The notes beneath the pieces are model-generated. The model ran no database searches, had not been told where the DNA came from, and worked only from the letters and a program-made list of their open reading frames with translations. Shown one piece after another: positions 29,604 through 38,417 of a DNA stretch of 64,000 bases; positions within the stretch are counted from its first letter, which is position 1, and each line of letters opens with the position of its first letter. The translations under genes and the position numbers were made by a program. This DNA comes from Bacteroidota bacterium (GTDB taxonomy: Bacteria; Bacteroidota; Bacteroidia; Chitinophagales; Chitinophagaceae), in contig JABDDT010000002.1 of assembly GCA_013287475.1 (NCBI GenBank), forward strand, positions 1 to 64,000, read 5' to 3'.

Positions 29604-29709
29604 AAAGATGAAAAGGAGAAATAAGCAATTATTTCTGGTGTAATCACTTCAAAGATCTATTTGATTTGCAATAATATTGATCATCCTAAGGATCAAATAT
29701 TATTGAATA

Positions 29710-30054
29710 ATGAAAGAGAATATCATCCTGAACAAATCCATCAATTTTTCGGTCGGTATTAGAAATTATTGTCAGGCACTTTATTTCAAAAAAGAAACAA
29801 CGATTGCAAACCAGTTGATAAGATGTGGAATGGCGATTGGTGCAAATATTTCAGAAGCGCAACAGGCAGAGAGCAGGTCGGACTTCATACATAAAATGAA
29901 AATTGCTGCGAAAGAAGCGAGTGAATCGCTTTATTGGCTGTCAGTTTGTGAAAAATCAGACATAGCAGGATTTCAGCATGAGTTGATGAGTGAAGTAAAT
30001 CAGATCATTGCGATCCTTTCGAAAATTATTATATCAGCAAAGAAAAATATCTAA
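29710..30054 (+). CDS. Four helix bundle protein (S23/IVP-like, TIGR02436 type)
   Basis: GANISEAQQAESRSDFIHKMKIAAKEASESLYWL is the family signature. Confidence 0.9.
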   Translation: MKENIILNKSINFSVGIRNYCQALYFKKETTIANQLIRCGMAIGANISEAQQAESRSDFIHKMKIAAKEASESLYWLSVCEKSDIAGFQHELMSEVNQIIAILSKIIISAKKNI

Positions 30055-30066
30055 CGCATAAATCCA

Positions 30067-30141
30067 CATTCCCACATTATCATTTCCCCATTTAATTTCC
30101 CCATTTTTTAATTCCCAGCATTTCCGTATTCGCCACATTAA
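30067..30141. repeat. Right ~75-bp inverted repeat flanking the four-helix-bundle ORF
   Basis: Reverse complement matches 29530-29603 at roughly 90% by eye, one 1-nt gap. Confidence 0.93.
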
Positions 30142-30146
30142 AAGAA

Positions 30147-31307
30147 CTATAACGCCTGTAAGATGTCATTAAGAATATCATCCCTGTGTTCCAGTCCGCA
30201 GGAAATGCGTATAAGCCCCGGCGTTATATTAACTGCCTGTCTTTCTTCTTCGGTTAATTTGGCGTGTGTTGTACTTGCCGGATGAGAAGCAATACTGCGT
30301 GTATCGCCGAGGTTGGCGGTGCGCGAAAGCATTTTCAGATTATCGAGGAATTTTCTTCCGTTATCCAATCCGCCTTTCAGTTCAAAACAAAAGAGACCGC
30401 CACCGTTTTTCATTTGTTTTTTTGCAATCGCATACTGAGGATGTGATTCGAGAAAAGGATATTTAAGCCAGCTGATAGCCGGATGATTTTGCAATTGCTG
30501 CGACAGGTAAAATGCATTGGATGCATGACGCTCCATCCTGACTTCCAGGGTTTCAAGGCTTCTGCTCAGGACCCACGCATTAAAGGGAGAAAGGGCCGGA
30601 CCGGTACTCCGGCAGAAAAGATATATTTCATGTATGAGCTTTTTACTGCCCAGTACTATTCCACCAAGCACGCGTCCTTGTCCATCAAGCCATTTGGTTG
30701 CAGAATGCACTACCAGGTCGGCGCCAAATTCAACAGGAAGCTGTCCTATGGGCGTTGCAAAACAATTGTCAACGCAATAAATCAGGCCATGTTTTTTTGC
30801 AAGATCGCCTACTTCCTTCAAATCTATCAGATCCAGCCCCGGGTTTGTCGGTGATTCCAGATAAATCATTTTAGTATTATCCTGTACCGCTGCTTCCCAT
30901 GATGCAATGTCATATACCGGTACATATGTATATTCAATGCCATATTTAGGCAGAATCTTCGTAATAACAGTATGTGTACTTCCGAAGATCGCATTACATG
31001 AAATCAGGTGGTCTCCTTTTTTGAGAAAAGTCAGTATGGATGCAAAGACAGCACTCATTCCGGAAGAAGTGGCGAATCCTGATTCCATTCCTTCCAGTAC
31101 ACACATGCGGTCAGTAAATTCCTGTACGCTGGGATTGGAAAATCGACTGTAGATATTGTCGTCATTTTCGTCGGCAAATGCAGCACGCATTTCTTCCGCA
31201 TTGTCGAAACTGAAACTGCTGGTAAGAAACAACGGTGAGGAATGTTCCATTTCATTGGTCTGCTCCACTCGGGTGCGGATCATTTTGGATACGGGGTGTA
31301 AGGACAT
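30147..31307 (-). CDS. Cys/Met metabolism PLP-dependent enzyme (O-succinylhomoserine sulfhydrylase / trans-sulfuration type)
   Basis: SATKWLDGQGRVLGG PLP lysine region; SRFSNPSVQEF; next to an acyl-homoserine synthesis gene. Confidence 0.88.
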   Translation of the reverse strand: MSLHPVSKMIRTRVEQTNEMEHSSPLFLTSSFSFDNAEEMRAAFADENDDNIYSRFSNPSVQEFTDRMCVLEGMESGFATSSGMSAVFASILTFLKKGDHLISCNAIFGSTHTVITKILPKYGIEYTYVPVYDIASWEAAVQDNTKMIYLESPTNPGLDLIDLKEVGDLAKKHGLIYCVDNCFATPIGQLPVEFGADLVVHSATKWLDGQGRVLGGIVLGSKKLIHEIYLFCRSTGPALSPFNAWVLSRSLETLEVRMERHASNAFYLSQQLQNHPAISWLKYPFLESHPQYAIAKKQMKNGGGLFCFELKGGLDNGRKFLDNLKMLSRTANLGDTRSIASHPASTTHAKLTEEERQAVNITPGLIRISCGLEHRDDILNDILQAL

Positions 31308-31319
31308 ATATTAAAATGT

Positions 31320-31742
31320 TTAGGATATGATTTTAGTTTCCCAGTGAATTTTACAACCTGCACCCATCAGTGTAGCCGCAACAGAACAATATTTTTCGAT
31401 GGAAAGATCACAGGCTCTCTTGGCTTTTTCAGGTTCGATATTACCCTTCAATTCAAAAATAATCTTAATATATTTCCATAGGGTGGGATCTTTACCAGCC
31501 TCTCTTTCTCCGTCAATAAGAATCCGGAATTCTTCAACGGTTTGTTTTTGTTTTTTCAGAATGGATACAATATCGATCCCACTGCAGCCTCCCAGACCCA
31601 TCAGCAACATTTGCATTGGCCTTATGCCGAAATTATGTCCGCCGCTTTCAGGACTTGAATCCATTTTCACGGTATGACCACTGGCATCTTTTCCTTCAAA
31701 TCCAAAATCATTGTTAACGCGGAAGACTTCAACATGGAACAT
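31320..31742 (-). CDS. OsmC family protein
   Basis: GGHNFGIRPMQMLLMGLGGCSGIDIVSIL. Confidence 0.85.
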   Translation of the reverse strand: MFHVEVFRVNNDFGFEGKDASGHTVKMDSSPESGGHNFGIRPMQMLLMGLGGCSGIDIVSILKKQKQTVEEFRILIDGEREAGKDPTLWKYIKIIFELKGNIEPEKAKRACDLSIEKYCSVAATLMGAGCKIHWETKIIS

Positions 31743-31811
31743 AAAAAAGATTTTTGCAAAGGTAATTCATGCATGTCCTTATTTTGCATTCATAAAATTT
31801 GAATCTTCAGC

Positions 31812-32822
31812 ATGGAGGAATTTCTTCATTACCATCCCTTTACCCTTGAAAACGGTCAGACTTTACCCGGAATCAGGATAGGTTACCATGCTTATGGCAA
31901 TCTGAATGCAACGGGGGATAATGTTGTCTGGATTTGTCACGCACTTACTGCTAATTCAGATGTAATCCGCTGGTGGCCGGGCATGGTGGGAGATCATCGT
32001 TATGTGAACCCGGAGAAATATTTCATAGTGTGTGCCAATATTTTAGGCTCCTGCTATGGAAGTTCCGGACCTCTTAGTGAAGATCCCGATACTGGCAGGA
32101 CTTACTTCAGCAGTTTTCCTATGGTTACCATCCGGGATATGGTTAAAGCGCATATTCTGTTACGTAAGCACCTGGGCATAAAGCAGATTCTACTACTGAT
32201 GGGAGGCAGCATGGGTGGTTATCAGGCGCTCGAATGGAGTTTGATGGAACCTCTTATAATCCGTGATCTTTTTCTGATCGCCACTTCTGCTGCAGAAAGT
32301 GCATGGGGAATTGCTGTTCATACAGCCCAGCGCCTCGCTATTGAAGCCGATCCTACCTGGATGGACCGGAATGAAGAGGCTGGATCCAGGGGTCTCCGTG
32401 CTGCAAGGGGTATAGGAATAATCACATATAGGAACTATGCAATCATGAAAGAAAAACAAACAGATGCTGATCCGAATAAATTGGATAATTACAGGGCTTC
32501 TTCCTATATATCTTACCAGGGAAATAAACTCTCGCGGCGTTTCAATGCATATAGTTACTGGTTGCTGACCAAGGCAATGGACAGCCATAATATTGCACGG
32601 AACCGTGGCGGCGACCTGAAAAAAGCACTTAGCAGCATTACCCATCGAACACTGATCGTAGGCATTACAAGTGATATCCTTTGTCCGATCGTAGAACAGG
32701 AATTCCTGGCTGATAACATTCCTGACAGCAAGCTCATCAGCATCGATTCACTTTACGGCCATGATGGTTTCATGGTAGAGACAGAAAAAATCGGGTTTTG
32801 TTTGAAGGAGTGGATGTCTTAA
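31812..32822 (+). CDS. metX: Homoserine O-acetyltransferase family protein
   Basis: GGSMGGYQALEW; NVVWICHALTANSDV; SDILCPIVEQEFLADNIP; YGHDGFM. Confidence 0.9.
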   Translation: MEEFLHYHPFTLENGQTLPGIRIGYHAYGNLNATGDNVVWICHALTANSDVIRWWPGMVGDHRYVNPEKYFIVCANILGSCYGSSGPLSEDPDTGRTYFSSFPMVTIRDMVKAHILLRKHLGIKQILLLMGGSMGGYQALEWSLMEPLIIRDLFLIATSAAESAWGIAVHTAQRLAIEADPTWMDRNEEAGSRGLRAARGIGIITYRNYAIMKEKQTDADPNKLDNYRASSYISYQGNKLSRRFNAYSYWLLTKAMDSHNIARNRGGDLKKALSSITHRTLIVGITSDILCPIVEQEFLADNIPDSKLISIDSLYGHDGFMVETEKIGFCLKEWMS

Positions 32823-32867
32823 GCGTAACGCTTAACGCCTAACGCTAAACGCCTAACGCTAAACGCA
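32819..32867. repeat. Heptad array TAACGCT/TAACGCC/AAACGCC
   Basis: Seven heptads starting at the metX stop codon. Confidence 0.92.
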
Positions 32868-32875
32868 TTTAAATA

Positions 32876-32992
32876 GGATATGGGATATGAGATATGAGAT
32901 ATGGATTGGAATAATATTTTCAACAATCGCTCATAATCCATAATCCATAACCCATATCCCATATCTCATACCTCATAACCCATATCCCATAA
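32876..32992. repeat. Heptad inverted repeat, family C (ATGGGAT/ATGAGAT)
   Basis: GGATATGGGATATGAGATATGAGATATGGATT vs AATCCATAATCCATAACCCATATCCCATATCTCAT... Confidence 0.88.
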
Positions 32993-32996
32993 CTAT

Positions 32997-34427
32997 TTAA
33001 AGAGTCAGCCTTCCTTCGTAATATTCTAAAATTTTCGTTCTGAAAATATAATTATACCGGGCGGCGCTCAGGTTTAGATTGGCGCGGTCTACATTATTCT
33101 TTGCGATCACATAATCCACGGATGTAAGTACACCAGCATTGAAACGGATTTCTGCCGTACGGAACGACTCCCCATAGGCGCGCACCTGATCCACATAACC
33201 CTTGTATTGTCCGTATGCAGAACGGAGATTCTGCCAGGCTTGTTCTACCATTTGTTGCAGCTGGTAGTGAGAAGAAGTGGAAATTATTTTGGCATTTTCA
33301 TAATTCAACTTGGCAATTTTCACGTTGTTTCTTAAGGATAAATAATTCAGAATCGGAATATTCAGTTGCAGACCGATTGACTGGAACCGGTTATTTTTTA
33401 CCTGGTCAACAAAGGCAGTTTTTTCGGTCGGATAGCCGTTTGCCTGTACGTCATAAGTGTTCGGACCAATGGTAACAAACTCTCCGGTATTTCCAGGTGT
33501 TGGTAAACTGTTCGCAATCGTATTCGTCGCGATACTCGTATAGTTTGAATTCAGATTGCCATAAAAATAAAGTGATGGCCACATTTTACCTCGGGCAACT
33601 GCAATACTTTTCTGAAATGACTGGACACGGAGGTCATTCGCCTTGATTGTTGGAATGGTTTGCAAGGCTGCCTGGTATATGCTGTCTGAACTGCCATTCA
33701 AATCACTGATATCCGCATTCATATTCACCATTTCATACACCGCGTCTTTTTGATAGGGCACGTTGAGATAAGAAAATAAAGTCACTTTTGCAGTTTCTAA
33801 TGCATTGATGGCATTCACTACTGTTACCTCATCACTGGCATACTGACCCTGTAGATCGGATAAAGTTGCAGGGGGGATAGCTCCCTGCTCGTTCTGAATT
33901 GCAAGGCGCGCCACCTGGGCCGAATCAACGGAAGCCTGTTTATTTGCAATGCCAAGGGCCTCCTGGCTACTCAGCACCGTTAGATATGCATTTAATACCA
34001 GCAGGGTAATATTATCTTTCTGCTGTTGCAGGTCCATCTTACTGGCATGATAGAACAATGCATTTTGTTTGATGGCATTTTGCAGCTGAAGACCGTTGAA
34101 TAAAAGAAGGTTGCCATTGAGTGAATAACTTCCGGAACTATTCTGTTGATCAACATATGTATTATTGGTGGAATTTACGCTCCTTCCGTAATTATTCCCC
34201 TGTGAAACAGTTCCGCTAATCTGTGGAAGTAAATTATCCTTGGCCTGTTTAAATGTAACACCGTTCGTTTCCAGCGTTATTTGACTTTGCTGAACCAGCA
34301 GATTATTCTTGATGGCGAGATCAACACATTGCTTTATAGAAAGGAATTTTGTGCTGTCCTGACTAAAACCTGAATTATGAAAAATCAGAATAAAAATAAA
34401 AACCCAACTGCTGTACCGCTTCATCAT
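32997..34427 (-). CDS. TolC family outer membrane efflux protein
   Basis: SIKQCVDLAIKNNLLVQQSQITLE; paired OEP repeats; signal peptide. Confidence 0.9.
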   Translation of the reverse strand: MMKRYSSWVFIFILIFHNSGFSQDSTKFLSIKQCVDLAIKNNLLVQQSQITLETNGVTFKQAKDNLLPQISGTVSQGNNYGRSVNSTNNTYVDQQNSSGSYSLNGNLLLFNGLQLQNAIKQNALFYHASKMDLQQQKDNITLLVLNAYLTVLSSQEALGIANKQASVDSAQVARLAIQNEQGAIPPATLSDLQGQYASDEVTVVNAINALETAKVTLFSYLNVPYQKDAVYEMVNMNADISDLNGSSDSIYQAALQTIPTIKANDLRVQSFQKSIAVARGKMWPSLYFYGNLNSNYTSIATNTIANSLPTPGNTGEFVTIGPNTYDVQANGYPTEKTAFVDQVKNNRFQSIGLQLNIPILNYLSLRNNVKIAKLNYENAKIISTSSHYQLQQMVEQAWQNLRSAYGQYKGYVDQVRAYGESFRTAEIRFNAGVLTSVDYVIAKNNVDRANLNLSAARYNYIFRTKILEYYEGRLTL

Positions 34428-34435
34428 TTCTTCTT

Positions 34436-35113
34436 TTAATTGGTTACCGTTTTTTCAATGCGTCCGTCTAGCAGGTGAATAATTCTTTTTCCGTAGCTGG
34501 CATTTTTTTCAGAATGTGTTACCTGAATAATGGTTACGCCATCCTGTTTATTGAGTTGTACAAAAAGTTCCATGATCTCTTCTCCCTGTTTTGAATTCAG
34601 ATTACCTGTCGGCTCGTCAGCCAGTATGAGTTTGGGTTTTGCAACAAGCGCTCTTGCTATGCCAACGAGTTGCTGCTGACCGCCGGAAAGCTGGGTAGGG
34701 AACAAATCTTTCTTTCCTACCATCTGGAAACGGTCGAGAATATCCGCGACAATAGCCTTGCGTTCAGAAGTCTTAACGTCCTGATAGATCAACGGAGTTT
34801 CAATATTTTCATATACTGTGAGTTCATCAATCAGGTGATATGCCTGGAATACAAAGCCGATATGTGTTTTATACAGATTGGAACGCTGTTTTTCTTTCAG
34901 CTTGTAAACTTCCTGTTCCATGAAATCGTAATCTCCTTCAGAAGGCGTGTCGAGCATGCCGATGATATTGAGCAGGGTTGATTTGCCTGATCCGGATGGA
35001 CCCATTACAGAAACGAATTCACCCTCTTTAATATTCAGGTTGATATCTTTCAGAATGAAATTCCGGATATTTCCCTGGTTTATCCACTTTGATATATGTT
35101 CTAATTTTATCAT
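34436..35113 (-). CDS. ABC transporter ATP-binding protein (MacB/LolD-like)
   Basis: [41 protein letters not shown]. Confidence 0.9.
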   Translation of the reverse strand: MIKLEHISKWINQGNIRNFILKDINLNIKEGEFVSVMGPSGSGKSTLLNIIGMLDTPSEGDYDFMEQEVYKLKEKQRSNLYKTHIGFVFQAYHLIDELTVYENIETPLIYQDVKTSERKAIVADILDRFQMVGKKDLFPTQLSGGQQQLVGIARALVAKPKLILADEPTGNLNSKQGEEIMELFVQLNKQDGVTIIQVTHSEKNASYGKRIIHLLDGRIEKTVTN

Positions 35114-35136
35114 AATTTGTTTAATATTTATTTTCA

Positions 35137-35178
35137 GTTGGCCGTTGGCGGTTGGCCGTCATCCGGCATCCGTCACTC
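35137..35178. repeat. Heptad array, family D (GTTGGCC GTTGGCG GTTGGCC GTCATCC GGCATCC GTCACTC)
   Basis: Six in-register heptads overlapping the permease stop codon. Confidence 0.85.
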
Positions 35179-37554
35179 CGTCCTAAGACTTTTCACCGGA
35201 TTCGAAACCGCTGCTTTGATGGCCTGAAAGCTGACAGTAATTATTGCTATAAGTGTTGCTGTCACGGCAGCTGTAACAAATATCCACCACGAAATCGGAA
35301 TCCTGTATGCAAAATCCAGCAACCATTTATGCATAGAGAAGTATGCAATGGGTGATGCTATGATAACGGCAATGCCAACCAGCCTCAAAAAATCTTTTGA
35401 AAGCAGGTTTACAATATTTCCTACCGATGCACCCAGCACTTTCCGTATCCCTATTTCCCTGGTTCGCTGCATCGTACTGTAAGAAGCGAGACCCAGCAGG
35501 CCCAGACAGGATATAATAATAGCCAGGATGGCGAAATTCAAAAACAGTTTTCCAAATCTCTGTTCAGACTTGTATTGTTTATCAAAATATTCATCCAGGA
35601 AAAAATAACTGAAGGGCCTCGCAGGTATAAGGGTGTTCCATTTATTCTCAATAGAAGAAATCGTTCCCGGCAAATTATTTCCTGAAACCTTGATTGAAAT
35701 CAGGGAACAGCCATTCGGTTCAATGCGCATGGAAAGTGGTTTTATTACTTCCTGCAAAGACTTAAAATGAAAATCTTTCATCACTCCAATGATCTTGCCT
35801 TCCCTTCCCCATTGATTAAAATCCCGGCCAACGGCATCCATTGGTGAACGGTATCCAAACATCTTCACTGCCGCTTCATTAAGGATCATCGCATGGGTGG
35901 TATCCGTCATAAAATCCCTTGAGAAACTCCGGCCGGCTGCCATTTTTATATCAAATTGTTTCAGGTAATCGAAGTCCACAAAATATAGATCAAGGTTTGC
36001 GATCTGCATATCCCCTTTTACATTTTGTATTTTTGAATAAGCTCCCATATTGCCTCCGCCCGGCACGCTGGACGACATGGAAACAGATTTCACATTTGGT
36101 AAGGATGATACTGCATGCATGAAAGCATCCCTGGCAGGATCACCGTTCGAATTGATCACCATCATCTGGTCTTTATTAAATCCCAGATCCTGGTTTCGCA
36201 TAAAGTTCATCTGAAGATAAACGATGATGGTGGCTATAATCAGTGTGATTGAAATAGTGAACTGTGAAATGACCAGGCCTTTTCTAAGTAAAATACCCTT
36301 GGTCCCGGTTGTAAATCTTCCTTTAAGAACCGTGACCGGTTTGAATGAAGACAACACGAGTGCCGGATAAATGCCTGCCAGTACTCCGATTCCGATACTT
36401 GCAAGAAACAGGATACCAATAAAGTTCATATTGTCAAAAACTCCCCTGCTGAGTGTTTTGCCAGCCAGCTGATTAAAGGAAGGAAGTAACAATGCGGCAA
36501 CAGCAATGGTAAGAATAAACGCTATCATGCAAATCAAAACAGATTCGCCGATAAACTGCCGGGTAAGTTGTTGTTTCCCGGCACCCACTACTTTCCGGAT
36601 GCCCACTTCCTTGGCTCTTTCGGCAGAGCGCGCAGTAGTAAGATTGATAAAATTAAAACAGGCGATCAGGAGAATAAATACGGCAATAATGGAAAATATA
36701 TAAACATTTTTGATGCTTCCTGAGTTACTATCGTTACGATCTGAACGCAGATACGCATCCTTGAATTTTTCCAAAATTAAAGTAGGATACATATTCAACT
36801 GCTTCATTTCGGTCCCGTTCATTTTTTCCAGGAATGCGGGAATTTGTTTTTCAAATGCTGCTGCATTTGCGCCGGGCCTTAAAAGAACATACGTTCTGTT
36901 TCCATAATTTCCCCACTGGTCGTCGAGTCCCGGATTCAGTTTGCGGGTTAAAGTATTCATGGATACAATCATGTCGGCCTTGATCATCGAATTTTCCGGA
37001 ATATCTTTCATCACACCGGTGATTTTAGCCGTGAATCCATCACCCGTGAGTAATACGGTTTGACCGATGGGATCTTTGTCACCAAAATATTTTTTTACCG
37101 CGGATTCAGAAAAAACAATGCTGAGCGGTTCGTTAAGTGCTGTTTTAGGATTTCCTTTTATCAGTTTAAAATCGAAGACCTGGAAAAAAGAAGAATCAGC
37201 CCACAGAGAATTTTTTTCCTGGAATTTGACATTGCCTTTTCTCACGAGTAATTCGTCATCAGTAGTTCGTACAGCCGCCTCTACCTGCGGAAAACCTCCC
37301 ATAAGATGAGGACCCACGGCCCAGGACGGACCTCCCGGATGCATGGTTTCTGTAGGTGTTTTGATGTCGCATACGATCCGGTATATCCGGTCGCCTTTGG
37401 AATGAAATTTATCATAGCTTAATTCAAAACGCACATATAGAAAAATCAGGAAACAGGCGGTCATCCCCACCGTCAGCCCCAGGATATTAATCAGGGAGAA
37501 AACACGGTGCCTCCAGAGATTTCTGAACGCGATTTTGAAATAATTCTTAATCAT
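35173..37554 (-). CDS. ABC transporter permease, FtsX/MacB type with MacB-PCD
   Basis: FKIAFRNLWRHRVFSLINILGLTVGM; EVGIRKVVGAGK; REIGIRKVLGASV. Confidence 0.92.
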   Translation of the reverse strand: MIKNYFKIAFRNLWRHRVFSLINILGLTVGMTACFLIFLYVRFELSYDKFHSKGDRIYRIVCDIKTPTETMHPGGPSWAVGPHLMGGFPQVEAAVRTTDDELLVRKGNVKFQEKNSLWADSSFFQVFDFKLIKGNPKTALNEPLSIVFSESAVKKYFGDKDPIGQTVLLTGDGFTAKITGVMKDIPENSMIKADMIVSMNTLTRKLNPGLDDQWGNYGNRTYVLLRPGANAAAFEKQIPAFLEKMNGTEMKQLNMYPTLILEKFKDAYLRSDRNDSNSGSIKNVYIFSIIAVFILLIACFNFINLTTARSAERAKEVGIRKVVGAGKQQLTRQFIGESVLICMIAFILTIAVAALLLPSFNQLAGKTLSRGVFDNMNFIGILFLASIGIGVLAGIYPALVLSSFKPVTVLKGRFTTGTKGILLRKGLVISQFTISITLIIATIIVYLQMNFMRNQDLGFNKDQMMVINSNGDPARDAFMHAVSSLPNVKSVSMSSSVPGGGNMGAYSKIQNVKGDMQIANLDLYFVDFDYLKQFDIKMAAGRSFSRDFMTDTTHAMILNEAAVKMFGYRSPMDAVGRDFNQWGREGKIIGVMKDFHFKSLQEVIKPLSMRIEPNGCSLISIKVSGNNLPGTISSIENKWNTLIPARPFSYFFLDEYFDKQYKSEQRFGKLFLNFAILAIIISCLGLLGLASYSTMQRTREIGIRKVLGASVGNIVNLLSKDFLRLVGIAVIIASPIAYFSMHKWLLDFAYRIPISWWIFVTAAVTATLIAIITVSFQAIKAAVSNPVKSLRTE

Positions 37555-37570
37555 ACATTAATAGATAATC

Positions 37571-37605
37571 GTTGACCGTTGACCGACGACGGTTGACCGA
37601 TAACG
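37571..37605. repeat. Heptad array, family D (GTTGACC GTTGACC GACGACG GTTGACC GATAACG)
   Basis: 7-bp period, direct reading. Confidence 0.85.
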
Positions 37606-37643
37606 CCTGCCTTCTTAAGGAAGTGTTGAGGTTTGACATTTGA

Positions 37644-37691
37644 TCTCACACTTCCACACTCCCATACTCCCATACTCCCATACTCCCATAC
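37644..37691. repeat. Octad array TCTCACAC TTCCACAC TCCCATAC x4
   Basis: Six in-register octads. Confidence 0.93.
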
Positions 37692-37710
37692 TTTGTTTAA
37701 GGCGTCAGCC

Positions 37711-38388
37711 TTAAACAAGTATGTTCTCAGTCACTGTTTGTCCATCCAGCATCCGGATGATCCGGTGACTGTACCGGGCATCGTGTTCTGAGTGCGTAAC
37801 CATGATTATGGTTGTACCCTGTTCATTCAGATCCGTGAGCAATTCCATTACTTCATTACCATTGGATGAATCCAGGTTTCCTGTCGGTTCATCCGCCAGT
37901 ATCAGTTTTGGTTTGTTAACCACGGCACGGGCCACGGCAACCCTTTGCTGCTGACCGCCGGATAATTGCTGGGGATAGTGATTGCGGCGATGCATGATCT
38001 GCATTTTATCCAGCATTTCTTCCACACGTTTTTTTCTTTCATCACTTTTAACGCCGAGGTAAATCAGGGGCAGTTCTACATTTTCGAAAACAGTAAGTTC
38101 ATCGATCAGGTTGAAACTCTGGAACACGAAGCCGATGTTTCTCTTTCTGAGATCGGCCCTTTTGCGTTCATTGAAGCCAGCCACTTCGATACCGTTGAAA
38201 AGAAAGCTTCCGCTATCCGGATCGTCAAGCAGGCCGAGAATATTCAATAAGGTTGACTTACCGCAACCAGACGGACCCATCACGGCTACGAATTCACCTT
38301 CATTCACCTGGAATGAAAGCTTATTGAGGGCGATGGTTTCTACTTCTTCTGTTCTGTAGATCTTTTCCAGATCGTGAATCTTTATCAT
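37711..38388 (-). CDS. ABC transporter ATP-binding protein (MacB/LolD-like)
   Basis: [42 protein letters not shown]. Confidence 0.92.
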   Translation of the reverse strand: MIKIHDLEKIYRTEEVETIALNKLSFQVNEGEFVAVMGPSGCGKSTLLNILGLLDDPDSGSFLFNGIEVAGFNERKRADLRKRNIGFVFQSFNLIDELTVFENVELPLIYLGVKSDERKKRVEEMLDKMQIMHRRNHYPQQLSGGQQQRVAVARAVVNKPKLILADEPTGNLDSSNGNEVMELLTDLNEQGTTIIMVTHSEHDARYSHRIIRMLDGQTVTENILV

Positions 38389-38417
38389 TGTTTTTTACTT
38401 TATACTGTGATTGAGAA

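Noticed and set aside
31743-31811. SAM riboswitch between the divergent met genes
   Set aside because: Only ~69 bp, AT-rich, with no recognisable SAM-I or SAM-II core.
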